DNA of 46,447 nucleotides from Planctomycetota bacterium (GTDB lineage Bacteria > Planctomycetota > UBA1135 > GCA-002686595). The stretch's first letter is position 1. Every line of letters starts with the position of its first letter. The stretch lies in NCBI GenBank assembly GCA_029259605.1, contig JAJDEV010000147.1:1-46447 (forward strand). Reading direction: 5' to 3'. A program made the position numbers and the translations under genes. Shown here piece after piece: positions 33,257 through 40,955 of the stretch. The notes under the pieces were generated by a model. The model was not told the origin of the DNA. It did not search any database and was given only the letters and a program-made list of their open reading frames with translations.

Positions 33257-35539
33257 ATGCTGTCGTCTCCCACGCTCCTCAATCGCCGCTCTCACGTCGC
33301 ACTCCTCGCCGCCGCCCTGGCGCCCGTCTTCAGCGCCGTCCCGCACGCGCAGGAGGTCGACGCCGACGCGACCGAGAACAAGTGGGGGCACTCCTCCCAC
33401 GGCGGGGCCTACGACGTCGGTCCGCGGCAGAAGCCGTGGATCATGGAGGGCATCGGGTCGACGCCGTTCCCGATCAGCTCGACGAACGACGAGGTGCAGA
33501 TGTGGTTCGATCAAGCGATCGCCCAGCTGCACGGCTTCTGGTACTACGAGGCCGAGCGCTCGCTGCGCTGGTGCCTCAAGCTCGATCCCGAGTGCGCGAT
33601 GGCGTACTGGGGCATGGCGCTCGCGACGCGTGAGGACGACGAACGCAGCGGCGAGTTCTTGGCCGAGGCGGTTGCGCGCAAGGACAGCGTCACGCCGCGC
33701 GAACGCGCGTTCATCGAGATGTACGAGAAGTTCCGCGCGGTGAACGAAGCCGAGGACCGCGACGAGGCCAACGAGGACGCGATGATCGCGTTCGACCAAC
33801 TCCTGATGGACTACCCGGACGACGTCGAGGCCAAGTCGCTCTATTGGCTCATCGGCGGACGCGCGCTCGGACGCGCGGCGGGGCTCGCGCGCTACGGTCT
33901 CGAGGCCGTGCTCGACGACGTGCTCGACGCGAGCCCGGACCACGTCGGCGCGCACCACTACCGCGTCCACAACTGGGACGGGAAGGAAGGACGCTACGCG
34001 GTCGAGAGCTGCATGCGCCTCGGCGAGATCGCGCCGAACTGCGGGCACCTGTTGCACATGCCCGGCCACGTGCTTTCGGGCATCGGCCTTTGGCACGAGG
34101 CAGCGATCGCGATGGACCGCGCGACGCGCGTCGAGAAGGCGTACATGCACGAGCGCATGATCCTCCCGGAGAACAACTGGGACTACGTGCACAACCTCGA
34201 CTACCTCTGCTACATCCAAGAGCAGCTCGGTATGGCAGACAGCGCGCTGCTCGGCGCCGAGCAACTCCTGCTCGCGCCCGCCGCGCCCGAGGAGGGTCGT
34301 CGCGCCGGCGTCGAGAAGATGCCGCTGATCCGCGCGCTGATGAAGTTCGAGCGCTGGGACGACATCCTCGCCGGCGACCGGGTGACCTGGGACATGGACA
34401 TGCCGATGGAGGCGCACGTCGCGAGCTACTCGAAGTGCCGCGCGCTCATCGGCGCCGGGCGCTACGACGAAGCCGAGGATGTGCTCGTCGAGATGAAGAA
34501 GACCGCCAAGGTCGATCCCGGCGACACCGACGGCCCGGGCGGCTGGATCGCCGCGCGCGTCGCGCGCCAGGCCGAGGTGGCGGTCAAGGAGCTCGAGGCG
34601 CGCCTGCACCTTTCGCGCAACGAGAACCTCGAGGGGATCGCGCTGCTCTCCGAAGCCGCCGTGCTTCAGGAGGAGCGTTGGATGAACGACCCGCCGCACG
34701 AGCCGTACTTCCTGTTCAACGTGCTCGGCGACGCGTACCTCGAGCTCGGCGCACCGAAGCTCGCGATCGATTGCTACGAGCGCACGCTCGAGACCGTCTT
34801 CCACGACGGCTTCGCTCTGGCGGGGCTCGTCGTCGCGAACGCGCAGATCGGCGCGGACGACGCGGCGCGCGAAGCGATGGCCAAGCTGCGTGTCGTGTGG
34901 TCGGACGCCGATCGTCCGAACCGCTGGCTCGCGGCCGCCGAGGCGACGGGCATCGAGGCCGAGCCGTTCCTCGAAGCGCCGGTCGAGCAGCGCAACTACA
35001 AGTCCGAGGTGCTGGACGTCGAGGGGCCGAGCCTGTGGATCCCGACCTACGCGCCCGAGCTGACCGCGCTCGGCGCCGACGGCGAGGAGGTCGCGCTCGA
35101 CGACTACCTGGGCCGGAACGTGCTGCTCGTCTTCTACCTCGGTGACGAGTGCGTGCACTGCATCGAGCAGATCTCCGCGATCGAGGAGCGCTTCGAGGAG
35201 CTGACCGGCGAGGACACGGTCGTCCTCGCGAGCAGCAAGGACGCCGTCGACGAGATCGCGGTGCAGTCCGAGTCGTTGCAGGTGACGCTGCTTTCCGATC
35301 CGGCGTTCGAGAACGCGCGCCGCTTCCAGTCGTTCGATGACTTCGAGGAGATCGAGTTGCACTCGACGTTCCTGATCGATCGCCAGGGGCGCGTCCACTG
35401 GTCGCGCATCGGTGGCGAGCCGTTCATGGACATCGACTTCCTCGTGGCCGAGCTGTCGGCCATGAACGGGCGCGGTGAGCTCATGGCTTCCTCGGAGGGC
35501 ACGACCGAAGCCGCGGTCGAGGTCGAGGGCACGCGCTGA
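33257..35539 (+). CDS. Exported TPR-repeat protein with C-terminal redoxin domain
   Basis: A 760-residue protein: signal peptide (HVALLAAALAPVFSAVPHA), then a long TPR-like region (about 70-590). The first part, FDQAIAQLHGFWYYEAERSLRWCLKLDPECAMAYWGMALA, is characteristic of a family seen in Planctomycetota and Bacteroidota, and later repeats include NVLGDAYLELGAPKLAIDCYERTLE. Residues 600-740 form an AhpC/TSA-type thioredoxin fold (APELTALGADGEEVALDDYLGRNVLLVFYLGDECVHCIEQ) with C-V-H-C as a plausible redox pair. It may be a periplasmic thiol reductase or peroxidase with a substrate-binding superhelix. Convergent with the methyltransferase gene (13 bp between stops). Confidence 0.75.
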   Translation: MLSSPTLLNRRSHVALLAAALAPVFSAVPHAQEVDADATENKWGHSSHGGAYDVGPRQKPWIMEGIGSTPFPISSTNDEVQMWFDQAIAQLHGFWYYEAERSLRWCLKLDPECAMAYWGMALATREDDERSGEFLAEAVARKDSVTPRERAFIEMYEKFRAVNEAEDRDEANEDAMIAFDQLLMDYPDDVEAKSLYWLIGGRALGRAAGLARYGLEAVLDDVLDASPDHVGAHHYRVHNWDGKEGRYAVESCMRLGEIAPNCGHLLHMPGHVLSGIGLWHEAAIAMDRATRVEKAYMHERMILPENNWDYVHNLDYLCYIQEQLGMADSALLGAEQLLLAPAAPEEGRRAGVEKMPLIRALMKFERWDDILAGDRVTWDMDMPMEAHVASYSKCRALIGAGRYDEAEDVLVEMKKTAKVDPGDTDGPGGWIAARVARQAEVAVKELEARLHLSRNENLEGIALLSEAAVLQEERWMNDPPHEPYFLFNVLGDAYLELGAPKLAIDCYERTLETVFHDGFALAGLVVANAQIGADDAAREAMAKLRVVWSDADRPNRWLAAAEATGIEAEPFLEAPVEQRNYKSEVLDVEGPSLWIPTYAPELTALGADGEEVALDDYLGRNVLLVFYLGDECVHCIEQISAIEERFEELTGEDTVVLASSKDAVDEIAVQSESLQVTLLSDPAFENARRFQSFDDFEEIELHSTFLIDRQGRVHWSRIGGEPFMDIDFLVAELSAMNGRGELMASSEGTTEAAVEVEGTR

Positions 35540-35552
35540 TCGCGGCGCGCCG

Positions 35553-36374
35553 TCAAGGCTTCTTGAGCAACGCGTCGACCATCGTCGGTGCGTAGCAGTA
35601 GGTCGCGCGTCCTGCGGTGCGCGCGGCCCACTCGGCCTCGAACGCGGCGAGCTCGTCCTCGCCGAACAGGCCGAGCGTGACGAGCTTCGGCAGGTAGGAG
35701 TGGAAGAAGCTCGCGATCCAGCGCCACTCGAGCGAGCCGACCGCGCCGATGCGGCTGAGCGGCGCGAAGTGTTCGAGCGTCAGCCCGGTGGCCTGCGCGA
35801 GGCGGGGAAGCTCCCGACCGATGTCGATCGTTCCGCCCCCGGCGATCCAGCTCTGCACGCACGCCTCGACCGCGCGCTCGAAGATCGCGCTGCGCGGCAT
35901 GAGGCGCATCACGCTCCAGTCGAGGTACTCCTGCAGCGCGAACACGCCGCCCGGTGCGAGCGCCCGCGCGACGCGCGCGAACCCGACCTCGGGCGCGGCC
36001 GGCCAGCTGAACAACCAGCGCGCGTAGGCGCCGCCGACGGAATCCGCATCGAGCGCCAGGGCTTCGATTGGCGCGAGCAGCGGCTCGACGTGCGCGATCC
36101 CGCGCCGTCCGCATTCGTGCGCGAGCGTCGCGAGGAAGTGCTCGCTCTGATCGACGGCGATGATCCGACCGTCCGGGCCCACGATCTGCGCGAGGTCGAG
36201 CGACGTGAAACCCGGCCCGCAGCCGAGGTCGACGACCGTGTCACCGGCGCGGAAGCCGGCGCGTTCCCAGAGCGCGAAGGCTTGCGCGATCCAGACCTTG
36301 TGCTGAAAGCGCAGCCGGTCGATCTCGGCCGCGTCCGCGCCGAGGATGTAGTCGTCGGATTCGCGCGGCGTCAT
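35553..36374 (-). CDS. Class I SAM-dependent methyltransferase
   Basis: A 273-residue cytoplasmic protein with the Rossmann methyltransferase core: motif I VVDLGCGPGFTSLDLAQIV (about 47-65), the acidic end of strand 2 in IIAVDQSEHFL, and post-I segments ARWLFSWPAAPEVGFARVARALAPGGVFALQEYLDW. The long helical insert after it (ACVQSWIAGGGTIDIGRELPRLAQATGL) is typical of UbiE/small-molecule methyltransferases, but the acceptor is unknown. A TACGCT box exactly 6 nt before ATG 36374 indicates a leaderless transcript and supports the start. The upstream gene on the same strand ends 100 bp earlier in a half-element of the CTAG family. Confidence 0.85.
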   Translation of the reverse strand: MTPRESDDYILGADAAEIDRLRFQHKVWIAQAFALWERAGFRAGDTVVDLGCGPGFTSLDLAQIVGPDGRIIAVDQSEHFLATLAHECGRRGIAHVEPLLAPIEALALDADSVGGAYARWLFSWPAAPEVGFARVARALAPGGVFALQEYLDWSVMRLMPRSAIFERAVEACVQSWIAGGGTIDIGRELPRLAQATGLTLEHFAPLSRIGAVGSLEWRWIASFFHSYLPKLVTLGLFGEDELAAFEAEWAARTAGRATYCYAPTMVDALLKKP

Positions 36375-36380
36375 GCGCCG

Positions 36381-36386
36381 AGCGTA
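36381..36386 (-). promoter_or_regulatory. Putative -10 box, leaderless start (methyltransferase)
   Basis: On the minus strand GCTACGCT is followed by CGGCGC and the ATG at 36374. No Shine-Dalgarno is present. Confidence 0.45.
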
Positions 36387-36431
36387 GCAACTCGGGCAAG
36401 GCGTGCGCGTCCGGCACCTTTCGCGGGAATC

Positions 36432-36478
36432 CGGATCCAGCGCCGTTCGACGGTGGCGTGAGTTTCACCACGGGCTAG
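36432..36478 (-). repeat. Single arm of the CTAG palindrome family (copy 5)
   Basis: Read on the minus strand from 36478, this starts CTAGCCCGTGGTGAAACTCA and continues to CTGGATCCG. It matches the left arm of copy 1 (1415-1463) over 47 bp with one substitution and a 3-nt indel (CAG missing). No second arm follows, so it is a solo end or a truncated element. The CTAG contains the TAG stop of the FN3-like protein gene. The segment GTGGTGA-AAC-TCA(CG)CCAC can form a 7-bp hairpin just after the stop and could act as a terminator. Confidence 0.65.
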
Positions 36479-37218
36479 CGCGAGCTGCCGCGGATCGAGA
36501 TCGAACCTTCGATCTCGAGCTCGTTGTCGGTATCGCCCTTCACGCTCAGGCTGTACTCGTACGCTTCGCCGTTCTGGAGGAGACCGGGAGGCAGGGTGAT
36601 GCTGGTGCGGTGCGCCGGAAGCGTTTGCTCGAAGCTGAAGCCGGCCGCGTCGCTCTCGATCTCGAAGCGGTATTCGACGGCGCCGCGCGACGGCGTCCAC
36701 TCGATGACGACGCCGTCCTTCGAGCGCGGGACCTCCGTCGGAGTCGTGACGGCGAACGGCCCGGGGAACTCGATGCGCAGGTTCGCCCAACCCTCGACCT
36801 CGGCGCCGTCCAGTGTCTTGCCCATTGCGCGGTAGGCGCCCGGCTCGAACTGCCGCAGGAGTTCGCGCAGCGAGACCGCCGCGCCCTCGTACTTCAGCTC
36901 CGACAAACCGAAGGCTGCGGACGTGGGAGAGTCGATGACGACCGTCGATCGTCCGGCCGGGTCGAACAGCTCGAGGCGCGCGAGACCGCCGTCGACGCGC
37001 GCGGACAACTCGACCTCCGCGGGAAGGTCGAGGAACGAGTGCGCGTCGAGGCGCATCAGCTGCGCGCGCGAGGTGGGCAGGTCGACCTCGACGTGCAAGC
37101 GCAGGTGTTCGAAGGTGCGCGACGGCGCCGCGCGGTGCCGGGCGAGAACGCTCTGCGCTCCGAAGGCCAAAAGGATGCTGCCGGCGACGGAAACGGCGAG
37201 GAGGAATCGGGTACGCAT
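36475..37218 (-). CDS. Exported protein with C-terminal FN3-like domain
   Basis: A 247-residue protein with a signal peptide (FLLAVSVAGSILLAFGAQSVLA). The middle part (about 35-150) is beta-rich (FEHLRLHVEVDLPTSRAQLMRLDAHSFLDLPAEVELSARVDGGLARLELFDPAGR). The end (about 155-247) resembles a fibronectin type III or Ig-like sandwich (GVVIEWTPSRGAVEYRFEIESDAAGFSFEQTLPAHRTSITLPPGLLQNGEAYEYSLSVKG). No enzymatic motif. It is divergent from the two-component regulator gene, with four TAAG half-sites between them, so it may be a target of that regulator. The stop is within the CTAG half-element. Confidence 0.65.
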   Translation of the reverse strand: MRTRFLLAVSVAGSILLAFGAQSVLARHRAAPSRTFEHLRLHVEVDLPTSRAQLMRLDAHSFLDLPAEVELSARVDGGLARLELFDPAGRSTVVIDSPTSAAFGLSELKYEGAAVSLRELLRQFEPGAYRAMGKTLDGAEVEGWANLRIEFPGPFAVTTPTEVPRSKDGVVIEWTPSRGAVEYRFEIESDAAGFSFEQTLPAHRTSITLPPGLLQNGEAYEYSLSVKGDTDNELEIEGSISIRGSSR

Positions 37219-37313
37219 GACGACCTGGGGCCGAAGGGACCGGAATGCGGGTGGGAAGCGACGGAACGATCGTCGCACGTCGCGACGGCATCCGGCCGCG
37301 ACTCGCCGAGGCG

Positions 37314-37362
37314 TAAGTTCGCCATAAGGTCGGGCTGTCGACCCGGATAAGGTCGTCGTAAG
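37314..37362. promoter_or_regulatory. Two pairs of TAAG direct repeats, probable response-regulator sites
   Basis: TAAG occurs at 37314, 37325, 37348 and 37359: two pairs with 11-bp spacing, 23 bp apart between pairs (TAAGTTCGCCATAAGGTCG and TAAGGTCGTCGTAAG). OmpR/PhoB-family regulators bind head-to-tail sites with 11-bp periodicity. The downstream pair ends just where a -35 would lie relative to TAGGAT at 37385, which suggests activation of the regulator's own operon. The upstream pair could also control the divergent FN3-like gene. Confidence 0.55.
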
Positions 37363-37384
37363 CCGCGGTCGGGGCCCGGACCGC

Positions 37385-37390
37385 TAGGAT
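37385..37390 (+). promoter_or_regulatory. Putative -10 box of the two-component operon
   Basis: TAGGAT in GCTAGGAT, 9 nt before the ATG at 37400. The nearest TAAG repeat occupies the -35 position. Confidence 0.45.
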
Positions 37391-37399
37391 CTTGCCGCC

Positions 37400-38083
37400 A
37401 TGCGCCTCCTCGTCATCGAAGACTCGCCGCGCCTCCAGGAGTCGCTGAAGACCGGCCTCACCCGATCCGGTTTCGCGGTCGACGTCGTGGGGGACGGGGA
37501 TCGGGGGCTGATCTTCGCGCGGCGCGGCGTTTACGACGTCATCATCCTCGACCTCATGCTGCCGGGGATGGACGGCCTCGAAGTTTTGCAACGTCTGCGC
37601 GAGAGCGGCTCCGAGGCGCAGGTGCTGATCCTGACCGCGAAGCACTCCGTTGCGGAGCGTGTGCACGGGCTCGAGCTCGGCGCCGACGACTATCTGCCCA
37701 AGCCGTTCGCCTTCGACGAGCTCGTCGCGCGCGTGCACGCCCTCGTGCGTCGCACGTACGCGTCGAAGGGGCGGTCGATCGAGATCGGTGACCTCACGCT
37801 CGACACGGTCGGGCGACGCGTCGAGCGCGCCGGTGTGGAGATCGACTTGACGCGTCGCGAGTACCGCGTCCTCGAGTACCTCGCGCATCGTAAGGGCGAG
37901 ACGGTGACCCGCATCGAGATCGAGGACCACATCTACAACGAGAATCGTCTGCCGGGAAGCAACGCCATCGAGTCGGCCATCAGCGTCATTCGCAAGAAGC
38001 TGAAACACGCGAACGGGGACGGCGGCGACCTGATCCACACGCGTCACGGCATCGGCTACTGCCTCGACGATCGCTCCGCGTGA
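37400..38083 (+). CDS. OmpR/PhoB-family response regulator
   Basis: A 227-residue two-domain regulator. The receiver domain (1-115) has the acidic pair E7-D8, phosphoacceptor D51 in VIILDLMLPGMDG, T79 and K101 in LPKPF. The C-terminal winged helix (about 130-225) reads LTLDTVGRRVERAGVEIDLTRREYRVLEYLAHRKGETVTRIEIEDHIYNENRLPGSNAIESAISVIRKKL. Phosphorylation by the partner kinase would promote binding to direct repeats such as those upstream. The stop codon overlaps the kinase's GTG start (GTGA), so the pair is translationally coupled. Confidence 0.92.
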   Translation: MRLLVIEDSPRLQESLKTGLTRSGFAVDVVGDGDRGLIFARRGVYDVIILDLMLPGMDGLEVLQRLRESGSEAQVLILTAKHSVAERVHGLELGADDYLPKPFAFDELVARVHALVRRTYASKGRSIEIGDLTLDTVGRRVERAGVEIDLTRREYRVLEYLAHRKGETVTRIEIEDHIYNENRLPGSNAIESAISVIRKKLKHANGDGGDLIHTRHGIGYCLDDRSA

Positions 38084-39525
38084 CGCTTCTTCGCGACCGA
38101 CACGCGGGTGCGACGCCCGCGCCGCGCATCTCGATCCGCAAGTACCTGCTGTCGAGGTTGCTCTGCCTGATCCTGCCGATCGTGGCGATCGGTGTGACGG
38201 TGCACTGGTCGATCGAGGGTCGTCTGTTGCGGACGCTGTTCGACGAGTCCCTCGCGGACAAGACGAAGTCCCTCGCGAGCCTGATCACCGAGCATCCCGA
38301 CTCGATCCGCTTCAACTTCGCGGACGAGTTCATGCCGGAATACTCGCGCGAAGAGGACCCGTACTACTTTCAGATCTGGCGTCCCGACGGGTCCGTTCTC
38401 GAGCGCTCGGTTTCGCTCCGGGGTGACGATCTACCGCGCAACTTGGGCCGGATCGACGCGCCGCGATCGTTCTCCACGACGCTCGAGTCGGGGCGCGAGA
38501 TTCGTTGCGTGGGCATCCGCTTTCCGATCCGTCAGGGGGCGGAGCTCGACGCACCCGGCGCGGGCTCCGTGGGCATCGTGCTCGGTGTCGACGCGGCCGA
38601 TCTCAACGCGATGCTCGCGCAGGGGCGCTTCGAAGTCGGGCTGACCGGCTTGATCTCGGCGCTCGGAATCTCGCTGGTCGTGTTCCTCGCCCTGCGCCGC
38701 GGCGCGCGGCTCCTGCAGCGCGTTTCGAGCGCGGTGGCAGACGTCGGGCCGGGCCTGATCGCTCATTCGGGCGCGGACGGCGACGTACCCGAGGAGATCC
38801 GTCCGATCGTGCGCTCGCTCGACGAGTCCATGGAGCGCATTCGGCGCTTCATCGAGCGCGAGCAACGCTTCAACGCCAACGTCGCGCACGAGCTGCGCAC
38901 GCCGATCGCCGAGCTGCGCGCGGCGGCGGAGGTCGCGCTGCAATGGCCCGACTCGGATGCCGCCGAGCACCTCGCGGAGGACGCGCGCAACATCTCGGTC
39001 CAGATGGGCACGCTCATCGAGAGTCTGCTCGAGCTCGCGCGCCTCGAGGGCGAAGGCGAGCCCGTGAGCGCGCCGGCGTCGTTCGATTTGGCGGCGAGCA
39101 TTCGGCTCGTCGTCGAGCGCACCACGAACGCCGCGGCGGGGGATCGCGTCGTGACGCTGAACCTGCCGGAGCGCCTCGACATCGTCTCGGTGCGATCGCT
39201 ATGGGAGGTCATCGCGCGCAACCTGATCGAGAACGCGGTCGAGTACTCGCCGGCCGACGGCGAGGTCATCGTCTCGCTCGAGCGCGCGGGCGATGGAGCT
39301 CACCTGCGCATCGACAACTTCACGGCCAAGCTCGACGCCAAGCTGCTCGAGCGCTGCGGGGAACGGCTGTGGCGCAACGCGGCGGAGGATCGCTCGGAAC
39401 GGCACTTCGGTCTGGGACTCTCGATCGTCGATGCGGCGTGCCAGCGCATCGACCACGAGTTCGAATGCGCGCTCGACGGACAACGCTTCATCGCGAGCGT
39501 CCGTCACGCGCGTCGCGGACGTTGA
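38080..39525 (+). CDS. Membrane sensor histidine kinase
   Basis: A 481-residue protein: transmembrane helix 1 (LLSRLLCLILPIVAIGVTVHW, about 24-44), a periplasmic sensor loop of about 140 residues, helix 2 (GLTGLISALGISLVVFLAL, about 188-206), a linker, then the H-box NANVAHELRTPIAELRAAAEV and the ATPase domain with N-box NLIENAVEYSP and G2 box HFGLGLSIV. The G1 region reads IDNFTAKLDAKLLERCGERLWR rather than DNGPGI, a variant known in the heavy-metal/QseC-like kinases where an F-box-like R-x-W-R follows. It phosphorylates the upstream regulator. The GTG start overlaps that gene by 4 bp. Confidence 0.88.
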   Translation: MTLLRDRHAGATPAPRISIRKYLLSRLLCLILPIVAIGVTVHWSIEGRLLRTLFDESLADKTKSLASLITEHPDSIRFNFADEFMPEYSREEDPYYFQIWRPDGSVLERSVSLRGDDLPRNLGRIDAPRSFSTTLESGREIRCVGIRFPIRQGAELDAPGAGSVGIVLGVDAADLNAMLAQGRFEVGLTGLISALGISLVVFLALRRGARLLQRVSSAVADVGPGLIAHSGADGDVPEEIRPIVRSLDESMERIRRFIEREQRFNANVAHELRTPIAELRAAAEVALQWPDSDAAEHLAEDARNISVQMGTLIESLLELARLEGEGEPVSAPASFDLAASIRLVVERTTNAAAGDRVVTLNLPERLDIVSVRSLWEVIARNLIENAVEYSPADGEVIVSLERAGDGAHLRIDNFTAKLDAKLLERCGERLWRNAAEDRSERHFGLGLSIVDAACQRIDHEFECALDGQRFIASVRHARRGR

Positions 39526-39538
39526 CGTCGGGCGCGGG

Positions 39539-39586
39539 ACGAATCTGCGTCGATCTCGGCAAAGCCTCATGAATCACCCGGGCTAG
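39539..39586 (-). repeat. Single arm of the CTAG family (copy 6, relative of copy 3)
   Basis: On the minus strand it starts CTAGCCCGGGTGATTCATGA and continues GGCTTTGCCGAGATCGACGC. The first 36 bp differ from the right arm of the 82-bp element (10336 inward) at only two positions. The left partner arm is not recognisable. Unlike the other copies it does not supply a stop codon: the kinase gene ends with TGA at 39525, 60 bp from the CTAG. Confidence 0.6.
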
Positions 39587-39675
39587 ACGGGGTCGAGACG
39601 AGCTTCGAAGTGTGGGAGCACCGCGGGTTGCCTGGTCGGAACGGGCGCCGTAGGGATCTGAATCGTCCGTTCCCA

Positions 39676-39707
39676 GGGGCCGGTGTCGCTTGCGCGGCAT
39701 CGGCCCC
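39676..39707. terminator. Strong 14-bp hairpin between convergent genes
   Basis: GGGGCCG-G-TGTCGC, loop TTGC, GCGGCA-T-CGGCCCC forms 14 pairs including two G-T pairs. It lies 18 bp past the stop of the Tm-1-like gene on the minus strand and 150 bp past the kinase gene on the plus strand, so it most likely ends the minus-strand operon. Confidence 0.55.
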
Positions 39708-39724
39708 GCCTTCCGCACGCGGAC

Positions 39725-40954
39725 TCAGTCGGCTTCGATGAGCGCGATCAAGCGCTCGACGCACTCCTCGACGAACGCGGGATCCTCGGCGTGCGTGTCG
39801 CGCGCGACGACCTCGATCGAGTCGGGCAAGCCCTGCTCGAGCGCCGCGAAGAACGCCGCGTCGGATGCGGTGTCGCGCAGCTCGCCGCCGGGCATCGCGT
39901 AGCGCCCGGTGCCGTCCTTCGGGAACATGAAGACCGCGTTCCCCGTCGTGTGCTGCAGGCGTTGCGCGATGTCGTGCGCCACGCGAACGAACTCGTCCTC
40001 GCCGAGGCGTGGGACGAACACGACCGGGCTGTGGAAGACGTAGGCGTGGTCCTTCCAGCGCTCGGGGACCTGGTTGGCTTCGACCAGGATGCCGAGGTGC
40101 TCGGCGCCGCCGGGGCACAGAACCTGCGGGATGCCGAGCTTGCCGGCGACCGTCAGCCGTTCGGGGCCGCCGGCGCGCAGCTCGCCGAAGACGTCGTCGG
40201 CGATCTCGCCCATCGCGTAGTCGAAGACCGCGCCGATGATGCCGTCCTTCATCAGCTGCTCCATCGCGCGCCCGCCCGATCCGATCGCGTGGAAGACGAC
40301 GACGTCGTAGCCGCGCTCCTCGAACAGCTTGACGGCGTGCAGCGCGCCCTGCGTGAGAACGCCGAGGTTCGTCATGCCGATCAGCGGCTTGTCGCCGAGC
40401 TGTTCCTCGATCGTCAGTTCCACGCGCGCCATGCCGAGCGCCGCGCCGGCCGCGTTCGCGAGCAATGTGCGCGAGAACGGATTGAGCCCGAGGATGTCAC
40501 CGACGGAGAACATCATCGTGATGTCCTTCGTGTCGACGTACGACGAGACGTCGCCCGATGCGGCCGTGGAGACGAGCACCTTCGGCACGCCGTAACGCAT
40601 CGCGCGCATGACCTCCGAGCACGCCGCCGTGCCCTGGAATCCGCCCAGGCCGAGCAGCCCGTGCACTTCGCCCGCCTCGAGCTTCTGGGTCAGGAGCCGA
40701 ATCGCGCCGGCGACCATCACCGGCGCGGCGGTGTCGCGGCTCGGGTGTTTCAGCAGGTCGTCGAGCGGCGTGCCGCCCGCGCGCGCGACCTCCTCACGCG
40801 TCGCGTCGGCGCGCGCCTCGGGCGTTCCGATCACGCCCATGTCGACGACGAACGCGCGGCCGCCGAGGCGTTCGAGCTGGTCGCGCAGGTAGTCGGCCTC
40901 GGCGCCCTTCGTGTCGAGCGTCGCGAGCACGGCGATCGTCTTCGTGTCACCCAT
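39725..40954 (-). CDS. Tm-1-like ATP-binding (UPF0261) protein
   Basis: A 409-residue cytoplasmic protein matching the Tm-1-like/UPF0261 family from end to end: IAVLATLDTKGAEADYLRDQLERLGG at the start, GLLGLGGFQGTAACSEVMRAMRYGVPKVLVSTAASGDVSSYVDTKDITMMFSVGDILGLNPFSRTLLANAAGA in the nucleotide-binding part, and the C-terminal VLCPGGAEHLGILVEA...FPKDGTGRYAMPGGELRD. In plants Tm-1 confers resistance to tomato mosaic virus; the bacterial role is probably metabolic but unassigned. The gene is 1 bp downstream of the PEP-hydrolase-like gene. In other organisms the two are often fused, which argues for a working complex. Confidence 0.88.
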   Translation of the reverse strand: MGDTKTIAVLATLDTKGAEADYLRDQLERLGGRAFVVDMGVIGTPEARADATREEVARAGGTPLDDLLKHPSRDTAAPVMVAGAIRLLTQKLEAGEVHGLLGLGGFQGTAACSEVMRAMRYGVPKVLVSTAASGDVSSYVDTKDITMMFSVGDILGLNPFSRTLLANAAGAALGMARVELTIEEQLGDKPLIGMTNLGVLTQGALHAVKLFEERGYDVVVFHAIGSGGRAMEQLMKDGIIGAVFDYAMGEIADDVFGELRAGGPERLTVAGKLGIPQVLCPGGAEHLGILVEANQVPERWKDHAYVFHSPVVFVPRLGEDEFVRVAHDIAQRLQHTTGNAVFMFPKDGTGRYAMPGGELRDTASDAAFFAALEQGLPDSIEVVARDTHAEDPAFVEECVERLIALIEAD

Positions 40955-40955
40955 G

